Below, in pieces: positions 29,337 to 37,492 of a stretch of 64,000 nt of DNA. Made by a program: the position numbers and the translations under genes. Under the pieces are notes generated by a model. That model was not told where the DNA came from, ran no database searches, and worked only from the letters and a program-made list of their open reading frames with translations. Where the stretch lies: the NCBI GenBank assembly GCA_027493525.1, contig JAOSKN010000001.1:1302001-1366000 (forward strand), given 5' to 3'. Position 1 is the stretch's first letter. The number at the start of each line of letters is the position of its first letter. This DNA is from Planctomycetota bacterium. GTDB lineage: Bacteria; Planctomycetota; SZUA-567; H5-PLA8.

Positions 29337-31532
29337 ATGGAGACCGGAACGAACGTCATGGAAAGCCCGCCTACGTGTCCCGGGATGGACGGGAACCTCG
29401 CCTCCGACGCGGACCTGCTGAAGCGCCTTGCCGCTTCAGGCGACGCGGACGCGCTCGCCGAACTCTTCTCGCGCCATGTGGATGCGGCCTACCGGCTCGC
29501 CTGCCGGCATGCCCTGAACTCCGCCGACGCCGAGGACGCGGTCCAGACCGCCTTCTTGAACGCGCTGAAGCATGCGCAGGGCTACCGGAAGGAGGCGAGC
29601 GTGAAAGCGTGGCTGCTGGGCTTCGTGGTCAACGCATGCCGGCACATACAGCGCGAGGAAGCGCGGCGCAAACGCCGCGAGCTGGAAGCGGCGCGCGGCG
29701 CGGACGAGGTCGCGCACGAAGCGCCGGGGATCGAACAAGGCGAGACCGCGCGGCTGGCGCTGGAGGCGGCGCGAAGGCTCGCCGACCCGTACCGCCTCCC
29801 GGTGTGGCTCTACTATTATGAAGGACTCTCGAGCGCGGAGGTCGCCGCGGCGCTTGGCCTTTCAGAGGGCACCGTCCGCAGCCAGCTCGCTCGGGGCCTG
29901 GAAGCGCTGCGCGGGATGCTGGGCGCCCGGGCTGCGCTGCTGACCGGCCTGGAAGCTGGGGGGCTGGCGGCCCTCGCGATCGCCGAGTCCGCCCCCGCGC
30001 CGCTCAAGGCCGCCTGCGCGAAGCTGAGCCTGGCGAGCGCGCCGGGGGCGGCGGCGGCCCACGGCGCGAGCGCGGCGACGGCCGCCTACGCCAAGCTGCT
30101 CCTGCCGGGCATGGCGCTGCTCCTGGCGCTCGCGGCGCTCCCGTTCCTGCCGCGCGATGCCGCGCCGACGGCCATGCCTGCCCCAGCGGCGCCGGTAGCC
30201 GAAGAGCAGCCACCGCCTCCGCCCGCGCCCGTTGCCCCTGCGGCCCCCAAGGAGGCGCCCGTGTTCCATCCGCTCTGGGAGCAGGCGTTGGGCGGCGCGG
30301 ACCTCGTGGGCAGGGACATGGAATCGGTCGTGGCGGGCCGGACGCTGTACCTGGGGGGCCTCAGCATTCTCGCCTTCGATCTGGATTCGGGCCGCCGGCG
30401 CTGGGCGCCAGGGCAGGACCCCAACGGGTTTGCCTGCGTGCTGCCTACGCCCGCGGGGTTGATCGTCGCGGACAACGTCGGTTACATCGAGCCCCTGGGC
30501 GGCGTAACGGGCCGGATCGTGGCGGACAATCGGATCCATCTGTATAAGCCGCCCGCGCGCTCGCCGGCCTGGAGCTTCCCGACGGCCGCGACCGTCTATC
30601 ACCTGATCCACGAAGGCGAAGTCGCGGTCGCCGCCGACCGGGGCGGGACGGTGTACGGCATCGACGTGAAGAACGGCACGAAGGCATGGTCCCTCGCGCT
30701 GCCGGGCGTCCAGGCCGGGAAAGCGGACGAGGTTGCAACCGTACGTCCCGAGGCCCTTTTGAAGGCGGAAGGCAGGGCCCTGGTGCTGTACGCGCGGGTG
30801 CTGGAACGGACGATGGAAAAGAAAGACGTCCCGCCGGGGCAGCCGTCCTCCTGGGTCGCGGGCATGCCCGAGAACATGGCGCGCGTGACGGTCAAGCGGG
30901 AACTGAGAGTCGCCTGCCTGCAACTTGCCCGCGAAGCGGGCGCTCCGGCGCCCGGCACGCTGTTGTGGTCGGCGGCGCGCGAGGATCCCGACAGCACGCC
31001 CGGCCCCGCACTCAGCCTGGAGGGCGAGGGCCGCGCGCGGCTGTTCACCGGGAAAGAGAGCGTCACGTTCCGGATCGCCGACGGGAACGTGATCCGCGAG
31101 AAGGCCGCGGGGGAGACGCTTTCCTACTTCCACTACCTCGGGGCGAACCACGCGCTGCGGCAGCAGGGCAAGCGGTTGAGCTGCACGGCGCTGAGCGACC
31201 TGTCGGCGGCCTGGACGGCGGAGGACGAAGACGAGGAGTTCAAACTGGAAGCCTGCGCTTCGATCGGCGCGTATGCGCTGACCTGCTCGTCGAAAGTCGA
31301 ATGGGCCGGAGACCTGGGGCGGGTCACCGACGCGCGCCTGCGCCTGCGCGAGCTGGCCGGCGGCAAACTGGTCCGCTCGCATCTGCTGCCGGGCGCGGGA
31401 GACTTGAGCTTCCACGTGGCCGGCGACACCCTGGTCTGCATCGGGGAGCAAAAGGCCTTCGCGTTCAAGCTGGGCGCGGCCGGGGAACCGCCGCCGGCGC
31501 CGCAAGCGGAGCACGAAGGAGAAGGGTTTTGA
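29337..31532 (+). CDS. ECF sigma factor fused through a membrane helix to a beta-propeller-like domain
   Basis: A 731-residue product from the ATG at 29337 (GAGGG 8 bp upstream). The N-terminal 200 residues are an ECF sigma factor: region 2 has LFSRHVDAAYRLACRHALNS and AEDAVQTAFLNALKHAQGYR, region 4 has YEGLSSAEVAAALGLSEGTV then RSQLARGLEAL. An Ala-rich linker leads to one membrane helix (LLLPGMALLLALAALPFLP) and a Pro-rich stretch. About 420 residues with PQQ/WD-like blade features (GRTLYLGGLSILAFDLDSGR, VAVAADRGGTVYGIDVKNGT) follow, presumably outside the membrane. A sensor and its transcription output may be one chain; release of the sigma part would need cleavage or a membrane-bound mode. 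Confidence 0.82.
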   Translation: METGTNVMESPPTCPGMDGNLASDADLLKRLAASGDADALAELFSRHVDAAYRLACRHALNSADAEDAVQTAFLNALKHAQGYRKEASVKAWLLGFVVNACRHIQREEARRKRRELEAARGADEVAHEAPGIEQGETARLALEAARRLADPYRLPVWLYYYEGLSSAEVAAALGLSEGTVRSQLARGLEALRGMLGARAALLTGLEAGGLAALAIAESAPAPLKAACAKLSLASAPGAAAAHGASAATAAYAKLLLPGMALLLALAALPFLPRDAAPTAMPAPAAPVAEEQPPPPPAPVAPAAPKEAPVFHPLWEQALGGADLVGRDMESVVAGRTLYLGGLSILAFDLDSGRRRWAPGQDPNGFACVLPTPAGLIVADNVGYIEPLGGVTGRIVADNRIHLYKPPARSPAWSFPTAATVYHLIHEGEVAVAADRGGTVYGIDVKNGTKAWSLALPGVQAGKADEVATVRPEALLKAEGRALVLYARVLERTMEKKDVPPGQPSSWVAGMPENMARVTVKRELRVACLQLAREAGAPAPGTLLWSAAREDPDSTPGPALSLEGEGRARLFTGKESVTFRIADGNVIREKAAGETLSYFHYLGANHALRQQGKRLSCTALSDLSAAWTAEDEDEEFKLEACASIGAYALTCSSKVEWAGDLGRVTDARLRLRELAGGKLVRSHLLPGAGDLSFHVAGDTLVCIGEQKAFAFKLGAAGEPPPAPQAEHEGEGF

Positions 31533-31559
31533 GCTTCGCGCAACGCGCGGCGCCCGCCT

Positions 31560-32681
31560 TCAGTCCGCCGCGGCGGCGTTGACCGGTTCGGGCTGTTCGA
31601 GCTTGCGGGGCTTGTTGGGGCGGTTGGCCGGGACGTGGAGCGGCTTCTCGTACGTGCCGAGGCTCTTGCCGGAGAGCACGAACCAGGCGGTGCGCATCAG
31701 CCCGCGCAGGCTGCCGAAGGTGTAGTCCACGCTGGTGGGCTCGTAGCCGCAGTGGACCATGCAGTCCTTGCACTTCTCGTTGCCGCTGCGCCGCCCGTAG
31801 GCGTCCCAGTCGGTCGTCTCCATCAGCTCGTTGAAGCTCTTGGCGTAGCCTTCCTGGAGCAGATAGCAGGGCTTCTGCCAGCCGAACATGTTGTAGGTCA
31901 CGTTGCCCCAAGGCGTGCATTCCATGTCGATGTAGCCCATCAGGAAGTCCAGGAAAAGCGGCGACTGGTTGAAGACCCAGGAACGCTTCTTGTTCTGGAA
32001 CATCTTGCGGAACATCTCGTTGCTCTTCTGGCGCTTGAGGAAGTGCTCCTGGTCGGGCGCCTTCTGGTAGCTGTAGCCGGGGGAGACCATCATGCCCTCG
32101 ACGCCCAGTTCCATCATCTCGTCGAAGAACCTGCGGTACTTCTCGGGGTCGGCGCCGTCGAAGAGCGTCGTGTTGGTCGTGACGCGGAAGCCGCGCTTGA
32201 CGGCCTCGCGGATGCCTTCGACGGCCTTATGGAACGTCCCTTCGCGGCAGACGGCGAAATCGTGCTCGTCGCGCCCGCCGTCCATGTGGATGCTGAAGGT
32301 GAGGTACTTCGAGGGCTTGAAGACGCCGGCTTCGAGCTTCTCCTTGAGCAAGATCGCGTTGGTGCAGAGGTAGATGTACTTCTTGCGCGCGACGAGGCCC
32401 TCGACGATCTCGTCGATCTGCGTGTGCATCAGCGGCTCGCCGCCGGGGATCGAGACCATCGGCGTGTCGCACTCGTCCACCGCCGCGAAGCACTGCTCGG
32501 GCGAGAGTTCCTTGCGCAGGATGTGGCCGGGGTACTGGATCTTCCCGCAGCCGGCGCAGGCGAGGTTGCAGCGGAAGAGCGGCTCCAGCATCAACACCAG
32601 GGGATAGCGCTTGCGCCCCTTGAGCTTCTGCTTGAGCACGTACGTGGCCACGGTGGCCATCTGGGAAACAGGAACACCCAT
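31560..32681 (-). CDS. hpnH: Radical SAM adenosyl-hopene transferase HpnH
   Basis: A 373-residue radical SAM enzyme from the ATG at 32681 (GGAG 8 bp upstream). The [4Fe-4S] motif CNLACAGC (C38, C42, C45) and the following GKIQYPGHILRKELS match HpnH, which joins adenosine to diploptene, the first step towards extended hopanoids. SIPGGEPLMH is the SAM-binding GGE motif. Further Cys residues cluster near CKDCMVHCGYEP. Squalene-hopene cyclase and other hpn genes are not seen here, so the gene stands apart from its pathway. Confidence 0.93.
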   Translation of the reverse strand: MGVPVSQMATVATYVLKQKLKGRKRYPLVLMLEPLFRCNLACAGCGKIQYPGHILRKELSPEQCFAAVDECDTPMVSIPGGEPLMHTQIDEIVEGLVARKKYIYLCTNAILLKEKLEAGVFKPSKYLTFSIHMDGGRDEHDFAVCREGTFHKAVEGIREAVKRGFRVTTNTTLFDGADPEKYRRFFDEMMELGVEGMMVSPGYSYQKAPDQEHFLKRQKSNEMFRKMFQNKKRSWVFNQSPLFLDFLMGYIDMECTPWGNVTYNMFGWQKPCYLLQEGYAKSFNELMETTDWDAYGRRSGNEKCKDCMVHCGYEPTSVDYTFGSLRGLMRTAWFVLSGKSLGTYEKPLHVPANRPNKPRKLEQPEPVNAAAAD

Positions 32682-32904
32682 GTTCCGCTCTCCGAGCTGC
32701 ACTTGTGCGGCTTAGTGAACCTTGCTGGCTATGTAAAGGGTATCCGGGGTGAGCCGCACTTCAACCCCGTAGCCATCGAATCCACAGTATGAAGGTAACT
32801 CTTTAAAAACAAATAAGTTACACTCAGGCCTCGCGCGGCCAGGGGAGTCTCGAGAAGTGGGAACCCAAGCCGTTCTGCACGGGGCGGCCGCGCCGAGCCG
32901 TGGT

Positions 32905-32942
32905 ACTCGAAACTCGGTACTCGGAACTCGGTACTCGGTACT
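32905..32942. repeat. Heptamer array (ACTCGGT), five units
   Basis: Units ACTCGAA, ACTCGGT, ACTCGGA, ACTCGGT, ACTCGGT, then ACTT. It ends 5 bp from the stop codon of the minus-strand HEAT-repeat gene. The unit is a relative of the CTCGGAA array at 48562. Confidence 0.9.
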
Positions 32943-32947
32943 TATCT

Positions 32948-34033
32948 TCACTGCCCCTGCACGTGCGGGCTGCCGATCTTGTTGATCAGACTGCGGTCCT
33001 TGTAGGCCTTCTCGCGCTCTTCCTTCGACCAGAGCCCGACCTTTTCGTTGAGCCAGTTCATCCAGACCCCCGGAAGGTTGCCGAGGTCTTTGCCGGCAAT
33101 CTGCTTCAACGCGTCCGAGGCCGGGCTGGCGATGTTGTCGGCGGTGCCGCTGACTTCCTGCGTGGGCAGGAAGATGGGCATTTTGGAGCCGAGCGGACCG
33201 ATGGGAAGGTCCATCCTGCGGACTTCGGAGGGTCCGGTACCGGGGTTGGCGGCATTGACGGTGGGCTGCGGGACGTGGCGGGCGAGTTCGGCGAAGGCGA
33301 GGTCGTTGTCGATCTCCCGGAGCGCGGCGGCGGCGGGGACGCGCTGGCGGGCGTCCTCGCGGAGGGCGAATTGCAGGATCCAGCCGATGGCGCGGTCTTC
33401 CTTGAGCGCGCGGATGGTGCGGGCGGCCTCGCGGCGGACCTCGAGATCCGGATCCTGCATCGCGGCCCAGCCCACGACGAGCGCGCCCTGCTGGTCGAGA
33501 GGGCCCAGCTCGGCGAGCGCGCGCAGCGCGCCCATGCGCATCTCGGGCGGCTGTTTATTGTCGGGATCGAAGACCGCCAGGAGCACGGGGACGGCGCGGA
33601 AGCCCAGTTCGACGGCCTGCTTCAACGCGGCGGATCGCTTCTCGCGCTGCGGCGCGCCGAGATCCTTGAGCTGCTCGAAGAGGGCCTCGGTCTCCTTCTT
33701 CCGGGCTTCGGCGGCCGGCGGGAAAACCGGCGCGTCGGGCTCGGCGGCAGGGACTTGGGCCGGGCCGGGCGCCGGTTCGGGGGCTTGCGCCTGCGCGACG
33801 GCCTGCGCGCCGCGCTGGATGCGCTTGATCCGCGTCTTCGCGATCCCGCGCTGCTCGCCGCCGTCCACTTGAATGAAGACCGCCAGGTCCGTCTCGTTGA
33901 CGATCTTCCCGACGACTTCCTCGCCGCTCTTCAACTCGACGCGGTCGGGCTTGACGGGTTCTTCGGCGCGCGAGGAGACGCACAGACCGGCGAGCAGAAT
34001 GAACAGCCCGAGCCTTCGTGCGATGCCTGCCAT
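32948..34033 (-). CDS. Secreted HEAT-repeat protein
   Basis: A 361-residue product from the ATG at 34033, chosen for the GAGGGG upstream and the signal peptide (MAGIARRLGLFILLAGLCVS, cut near SRA/EEP). A longer frame to 34120 would only translate the heptamer array. Residues about 25-75 form a small beta-rich domain (VELKSGEEVVGKIVNETDLAVFI). A Pro-Ala linker leads to HEAT-like repeats (MGALRALAELGPLDQQGALV, VRREAARTIRALKEDRAIGW). Such proteins are abundant in planctomycetes; the partner is unknown. Confidence 0.8.
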   Translation of the reverse strand: MAGIARRLGLFILLAGLCVSSRAEEPVKPDRVELKSGEEVVGKIVNETDLAVFIQVDGGEQRGIAKTRIKRIQRGAQAVAQAQAPEPAPGPAQVPAAEPDAPVFPPAAEARKKETEALFEQLKDLGAPQREKRSAALKQAVELGFRAVPVLLAVFDPDNKQPPEMRMGALRALAELGPLDQQGALVVGWAAMQDPDLEVRREAARTIRALKEDRAIGWILQFALREDARQRVPAAAALREIDNDLAFAELARHVPQPTVNAANPGTGPSEVRRMDLPIGPLGSKMPIFLPTQEVSGTADNIASPASDALKQIAGKDLGNLPGVWMNWLNEKVGLWSKEEREKAYKDRSLINKIGSPHVQGQ

Positions 34034-34054
34034 GTTGGTCCCCTCGTGGCTTGC

Positions 34055-34110
34055 CTGTGTTCTGTGTTCTGTGTTCTGTGTTCTGTGTTCTGTATTCTGT
34101 GATCTGTAAC
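34055..34110. repeat. Heptamer array (CTGTGTT), eight units
   Basis: Five CTGTGTT units followed by CTGTATT, CTGTGAT and CTGTAAC. It begins 21 bp upstream of the HEAT-protein start codon. Its core is complementary to the ACAG-type array at 34141. Confidence 0.95.
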
Positions 34111-34140
34111 AACTTTGCACTCAGCGCAGTTCTACAATTC

Positions 34141-34210
34141 ACAGCTCACAGCTCACAGCTCACAGATTACAGATTACAGATTACAGATTACAGATTACAG
34201 GTCACAGGTC
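34141..34210. repeat. Heptamer array (ACAGCTC / ACAGATT), ten units
   Basis: Three ACAGCTC, five ACAGATT and two ACAGGTC units. It overlaps by 2 bp the stop codon (34209-34211) of the Ser/Thr kinase gene. Changes of unit type within the array show stepwise duplication. Confidence 0.95.
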
Positions 34211-37200
34211 ACGGCTTCCTGTTCTTCTCCTGCGCCTGCTTCCGGATGCGCTCGCGGGCGGAGATGACGTCGCGGTCGTCGCGGAAGCGGGTGTACGCGG
34301 TCTCGATCAGTTCCAGGGCCTCCTGGGGGCGCCGTCCGGCGAGGAGCGCGTCGGCGAGGGCGACGATGGCCTTGGGATCCTGTCCCTGGGCAAGCTGCTG
34401 GGCTTCCTGTGCGGCTTTCACCGCGGCCTCGGGATTGTACCACGCGGCGTCGGGTTCGGAGATGAGCAGGCGCACGAGCAGGAGCCGGACGTCCTGGCGG
34501 TCGGGTTTCCTGTCGAGGTAGGCGCGGTAGGCCTCGATGGCCTCGGGGTGCGCCCCTCGGCCCGGCGCGCGTCTCCCAGGCCGCGCCAGGCTTCGACGAA
34601 GGCGGGCGCGCGTTCCTGGAGCTTCTTGTAGTCCTCGCCCGCCTCGGCGTACTTGCCCGAACGCAGGCGCGCTTCGGCACGGAGCTTGAGCGCTTCCAGG
34701 TTGTCGACGTCGAGGAGCACGGCGCGCTCGGCGTCCACCGCGGCTTCGGCGTAGCGTTCGAGCTTCGCGTGGGCCTGGGCGCGCAGGAACCAGGCGGCGG
34801 CGTTCTTTTCGTCGAGGGCGAGGGCCTCGCCGAGGATCGCGCGGGCCTCGTCCCAGCGCTCCAGGGCCATCAGCGCCTGCCCGCGGGTGAAATGCCCCTG
34901 CGCGCTGCGGGGATCGACCTTGAGCAGGCGTTCGAGGAGCGGAAGGGCGTCGGCGGGCTTGCCGAGTTCGACGGCCAACTGCGCGCTCATCAGGAGCGCC
35001 TCGGCGTGGTCGGGCTGCTGGCGCAGGGCCTGGGCGAGGTCGGCGCTGGCCTCCAGCCCGCGGCCCATGCGGCGGGAGACGGCGGCGCGGTTGAACCAGG
35101 CTTCGAGGAGCCCCGGGTTCCAGCGCAGAGTCTGGGCGAAGTGCTGCCAGGCGCGGTCGAGATCTTCGAGGCCGCTGCCGGGAAACTCGAGGCCGGCGTA
35201 GAGCGTGCCGGCGACATAGTGGGCCTCCCACAAGAAGTCGGCGCGCTGGACGGCCTTCTCGGCGAGGCGCAGGGCGTCGCGGGCCTGGCGGTCGAGTTCC
35301 TCGCGAGGGGCGCCTTCCTCGGCCATACGCCGTCCGCCAAGGACGAGCGCGTAGGCGTGGGCGAGGATGCCGTAGGGGTTGTTGCGGTCGACCTCGGCGG
35401 CCTGGGCGTAGAACTCGCGCGCGAGGCCGGGATCGAAGAGCAGGCGCCAGGCGATGTCGCCGCAATTGAGCAGCGCGCGGGGGTCGCCGTTCTTCGAGAC
35501 CTTGTGAGCCTCCTGGAACCACTTGATGGCCTCGCCGGCATCCCGGTTGGAACCGAGCTGCCGGTAGGCTTGGCCCTTGAGGAAATAGGCGCGCGCGACG
35601 ATGGGCGAATGGGGCGGAAGCCACTGGCCGGCCTCTTCGAGAAGTTGCAGGGCGATGCGGGGCTGGCCGCGGTCGAGGAGTTCCTCGGCGTCGTTGAGCC
35701 TCGGATAGGCCTTGCTGAGCATGAAGGCTTCCTGGAGCACGCGGGCCTCGGTCTGCTCCTTTTCCTTTTCGGCGCGGGAGGCTTTCTCGATCTCTTCCTG
35801 GGCCTTGGCGGCGGCGGCGGCGGCCTTCTCGGCCTCGAGGCGCGCGCGGATCTGGGCCTGCTCGCGCTCGGTGGCGGCCTTTTCGCGATCCAGGGCGGAG
35901 GCCTGGAGCCGCCAGAAAGCCATGGCGGAACCGGCCGAGAGGAGCACCAGGGCGGCAGCGACGGTGCCCAGGAGCGCGCCGTGGCGGCGGACGGCGCGGG
36001 CGGCCTTGTCCAGCAGCGTGTCGGCGCGGGCCGCGACGGGGCGGTCCTCGCGGACGGCGCGGACGTCCTCGAGGAGCGCCAGGGCGCTCGCATAGCGCCG
36101 CTCGGGGTCCATCTCCAGGGCCTTGAGCACGACGGCCTTGAGATGCTTGGAGACCTTGAAGCGGTGCCCGCCCTCGCGCGGCCACGTCACCGGCTCGGTG
36201 GCGATCTTGCGCATCAGCGTGCGGGTGTCGGATTCCAGGTGCGGCGGGCGGAAGTGGAGGATCTCGAAGAGCATCGCGCCGAGGCTGTAAACATCGCTGC
36301 GGGGCGAGAGGGCCTTGACGTCGCCGGCGGCCTGTTCGGGGGACATGTACTCGGGCGTGCCGGCCACGAAGCCGGCCTCGGACTCGAAGCTGCGGTCGCG
36401 GACGGTCTTGACGTTCTCGCCCTTGGCGCGGACGCGGAGCGGCGGCGTGTCCGGGGCGGCCTCGATGAGCCCGGCGGTCTTCGACTGCGCCTGTCCCAGG
36501 ACCTTGGCCAGGCCCCAGTCCATCACCTGCACCTCGCCGAAGTCCCCGATCATGATGTTGGCGGGCTTGAGATCGCGATGCAGCACCCCCTTGGAGTGGG
36601 CGAACGCGACGGCCTGGCAGACCTCGCCGAAGATGTGCAGGAGCCTGGCGAGCGTGTACTCGCGCTGCGCGCGCGCTTCGCCCCGGCGCAGCTCCAGCAG
36701 GATCTCGCTGAGCGCCTTGCCGCGGACGAGCTTCATCACGAAGTAGGGGCGGTTCTCTTCGTCGGCGCCGACCTCGTGGACCGGGACGATGTTGGGGTGC
36801 TCGATCTGCCCGGTGACCTGAGCCTCGGCGACGAAGCGGACGGCCTCGTCCTCGCCGGGGAACCGGGTGCGGATGATCTTCAGCGCGACGTCGCGGGCGA
36901 GGTTCACCTGCCGCGCGCGGTAGACGGTGCCCATGCCGCCGCGGCCAATCACTTCCAGCAGCTCGTAGTTTTTGATCCGCCGCGGGAGGCGCTCTTCGTC
37001 CTTGCCTTCGGGCTTGGGGCGGGGCGAGCGCCGCGCGGGCGAGGCCGGCGCGCCGACCGCGGCGGTCTCGTCGCTCTTGCGCAGCAGACGGGTCGCGAGC
37101 GGACCGGGAATGATCATGCTGCAATGCGGGCAGACGGCCTCGCGCTCCGCTTCGACCGCGAGCGGCTTCTCGCATTCGGGGCAATCGACGGTGCCGCGCA

Positions 37201-37255
37201 TGGGCTGGGCGTTCGCCACCTGGGGCGTCTGGGACAGCATGCCGGGTTGCCGCAT
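34209..37255 (-). pseudogene. Ser/Thr protein kinase with zinc ribbon and TPRs, one-base frameshift near the 3' end
   Basis: A 1015-residue protein if one base is restored. An N-terminal zinc ribbon (C25-x2-C28, C42-x2-C45) precedes a Hanks-type kinase: GRGGMGTVYRA, catalytic loop HRDLKPANIM, DWG instead of DFG (MDWGLAK), and GTPEYMSPEQ. A membrane helix follows (about residues 425-445), then a coiled coil and roughly ten TPRs predicted outside the cytoplasm. At 34553-34556 the minus strand has GGGG where GGGGG would join the frame to IEAYRAYLDRKPDRQDVRLL and the rest of the repeats. As written, the frame ends at 34418 with low-complexity residues. It could be a sequencing error, so the gene may be intact in the cell. 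Confidence 0.88.
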
Positions 37256-37354
37256 CGCCGCGTACCTGATGGCTCAAATGGCGTGGCGGCATAGGCCGCG
37301 CACCATGCTGAGACTTTGGCGATGGGGCTCGGCGAGTCCTTAGACCGTAATGTA

Positions 37355-37382
37355 AGTATAAGTCATGGAAGAAGAAAGACAA
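37355..37382 (-). promoter_or_regulatory. Sigma70-type promoter candidate for the kinase gene
   Basis: On the minus strand: TTGTCT (37382-37377), 16-bp spacer, TATACT (37360-37355). It would start transcription about 90 bp before the kinase start codon and faces away from the promoter at 37421. Confidence 0.5.
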
Positions 37383-37420
37383 CCGGGTAGGCGACGAAGG
37401 CAAAAGGATCAGGAATCTGG

Positions 37421-37449
37421 TTGTCATACGAAACGTTTCGGTGTAAGAA
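37421..37449 (+). promoter_or_regulatory. Sigma70-type promoter candidate for the FAD oxidoreductase operon
   Basis: TTGTCA (37421-37426), a 17-bp spacer and TAAGAA (37444-37449), 44 bp before the start codon. A 12-bp perfect palindrome fills most of the spacer, so the promoter looks repressible. Confidence 0.6.
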
Positions 37450-37464
37450 TCACAGAAACGATTC
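37429..37464. promoter_or_regulatory. Pair of LacI/GalR-type operator-like sites
   Basis: CGAAACGTTTCG (37429-37440) is a perfect palindrome with the central CG and GAAA/TTTC arms common in LacI-family operators. GAAACGATTC (37455-37464) is a second, one-mismatch copy centred 25 bp downstream. The first lies between the -35 and -10 boxes and the second just after the expected start site, the layout of a repressed catabolic promoter. No LacI-type gene is in the window. Confidence 0.5.
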
Positions 37465-37492
37465 GGAACAACGAACCCCCTTGGAGCCTCCC

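Noticed and set aside
34001..34120. N-terminal extension of the HEAT protein (residues reading SQNTEHRTQNTEH)
   Set aside because: It is the translated heptamer array; the ATG at 34033 has a good ribosome-binding site and a signal peptide.
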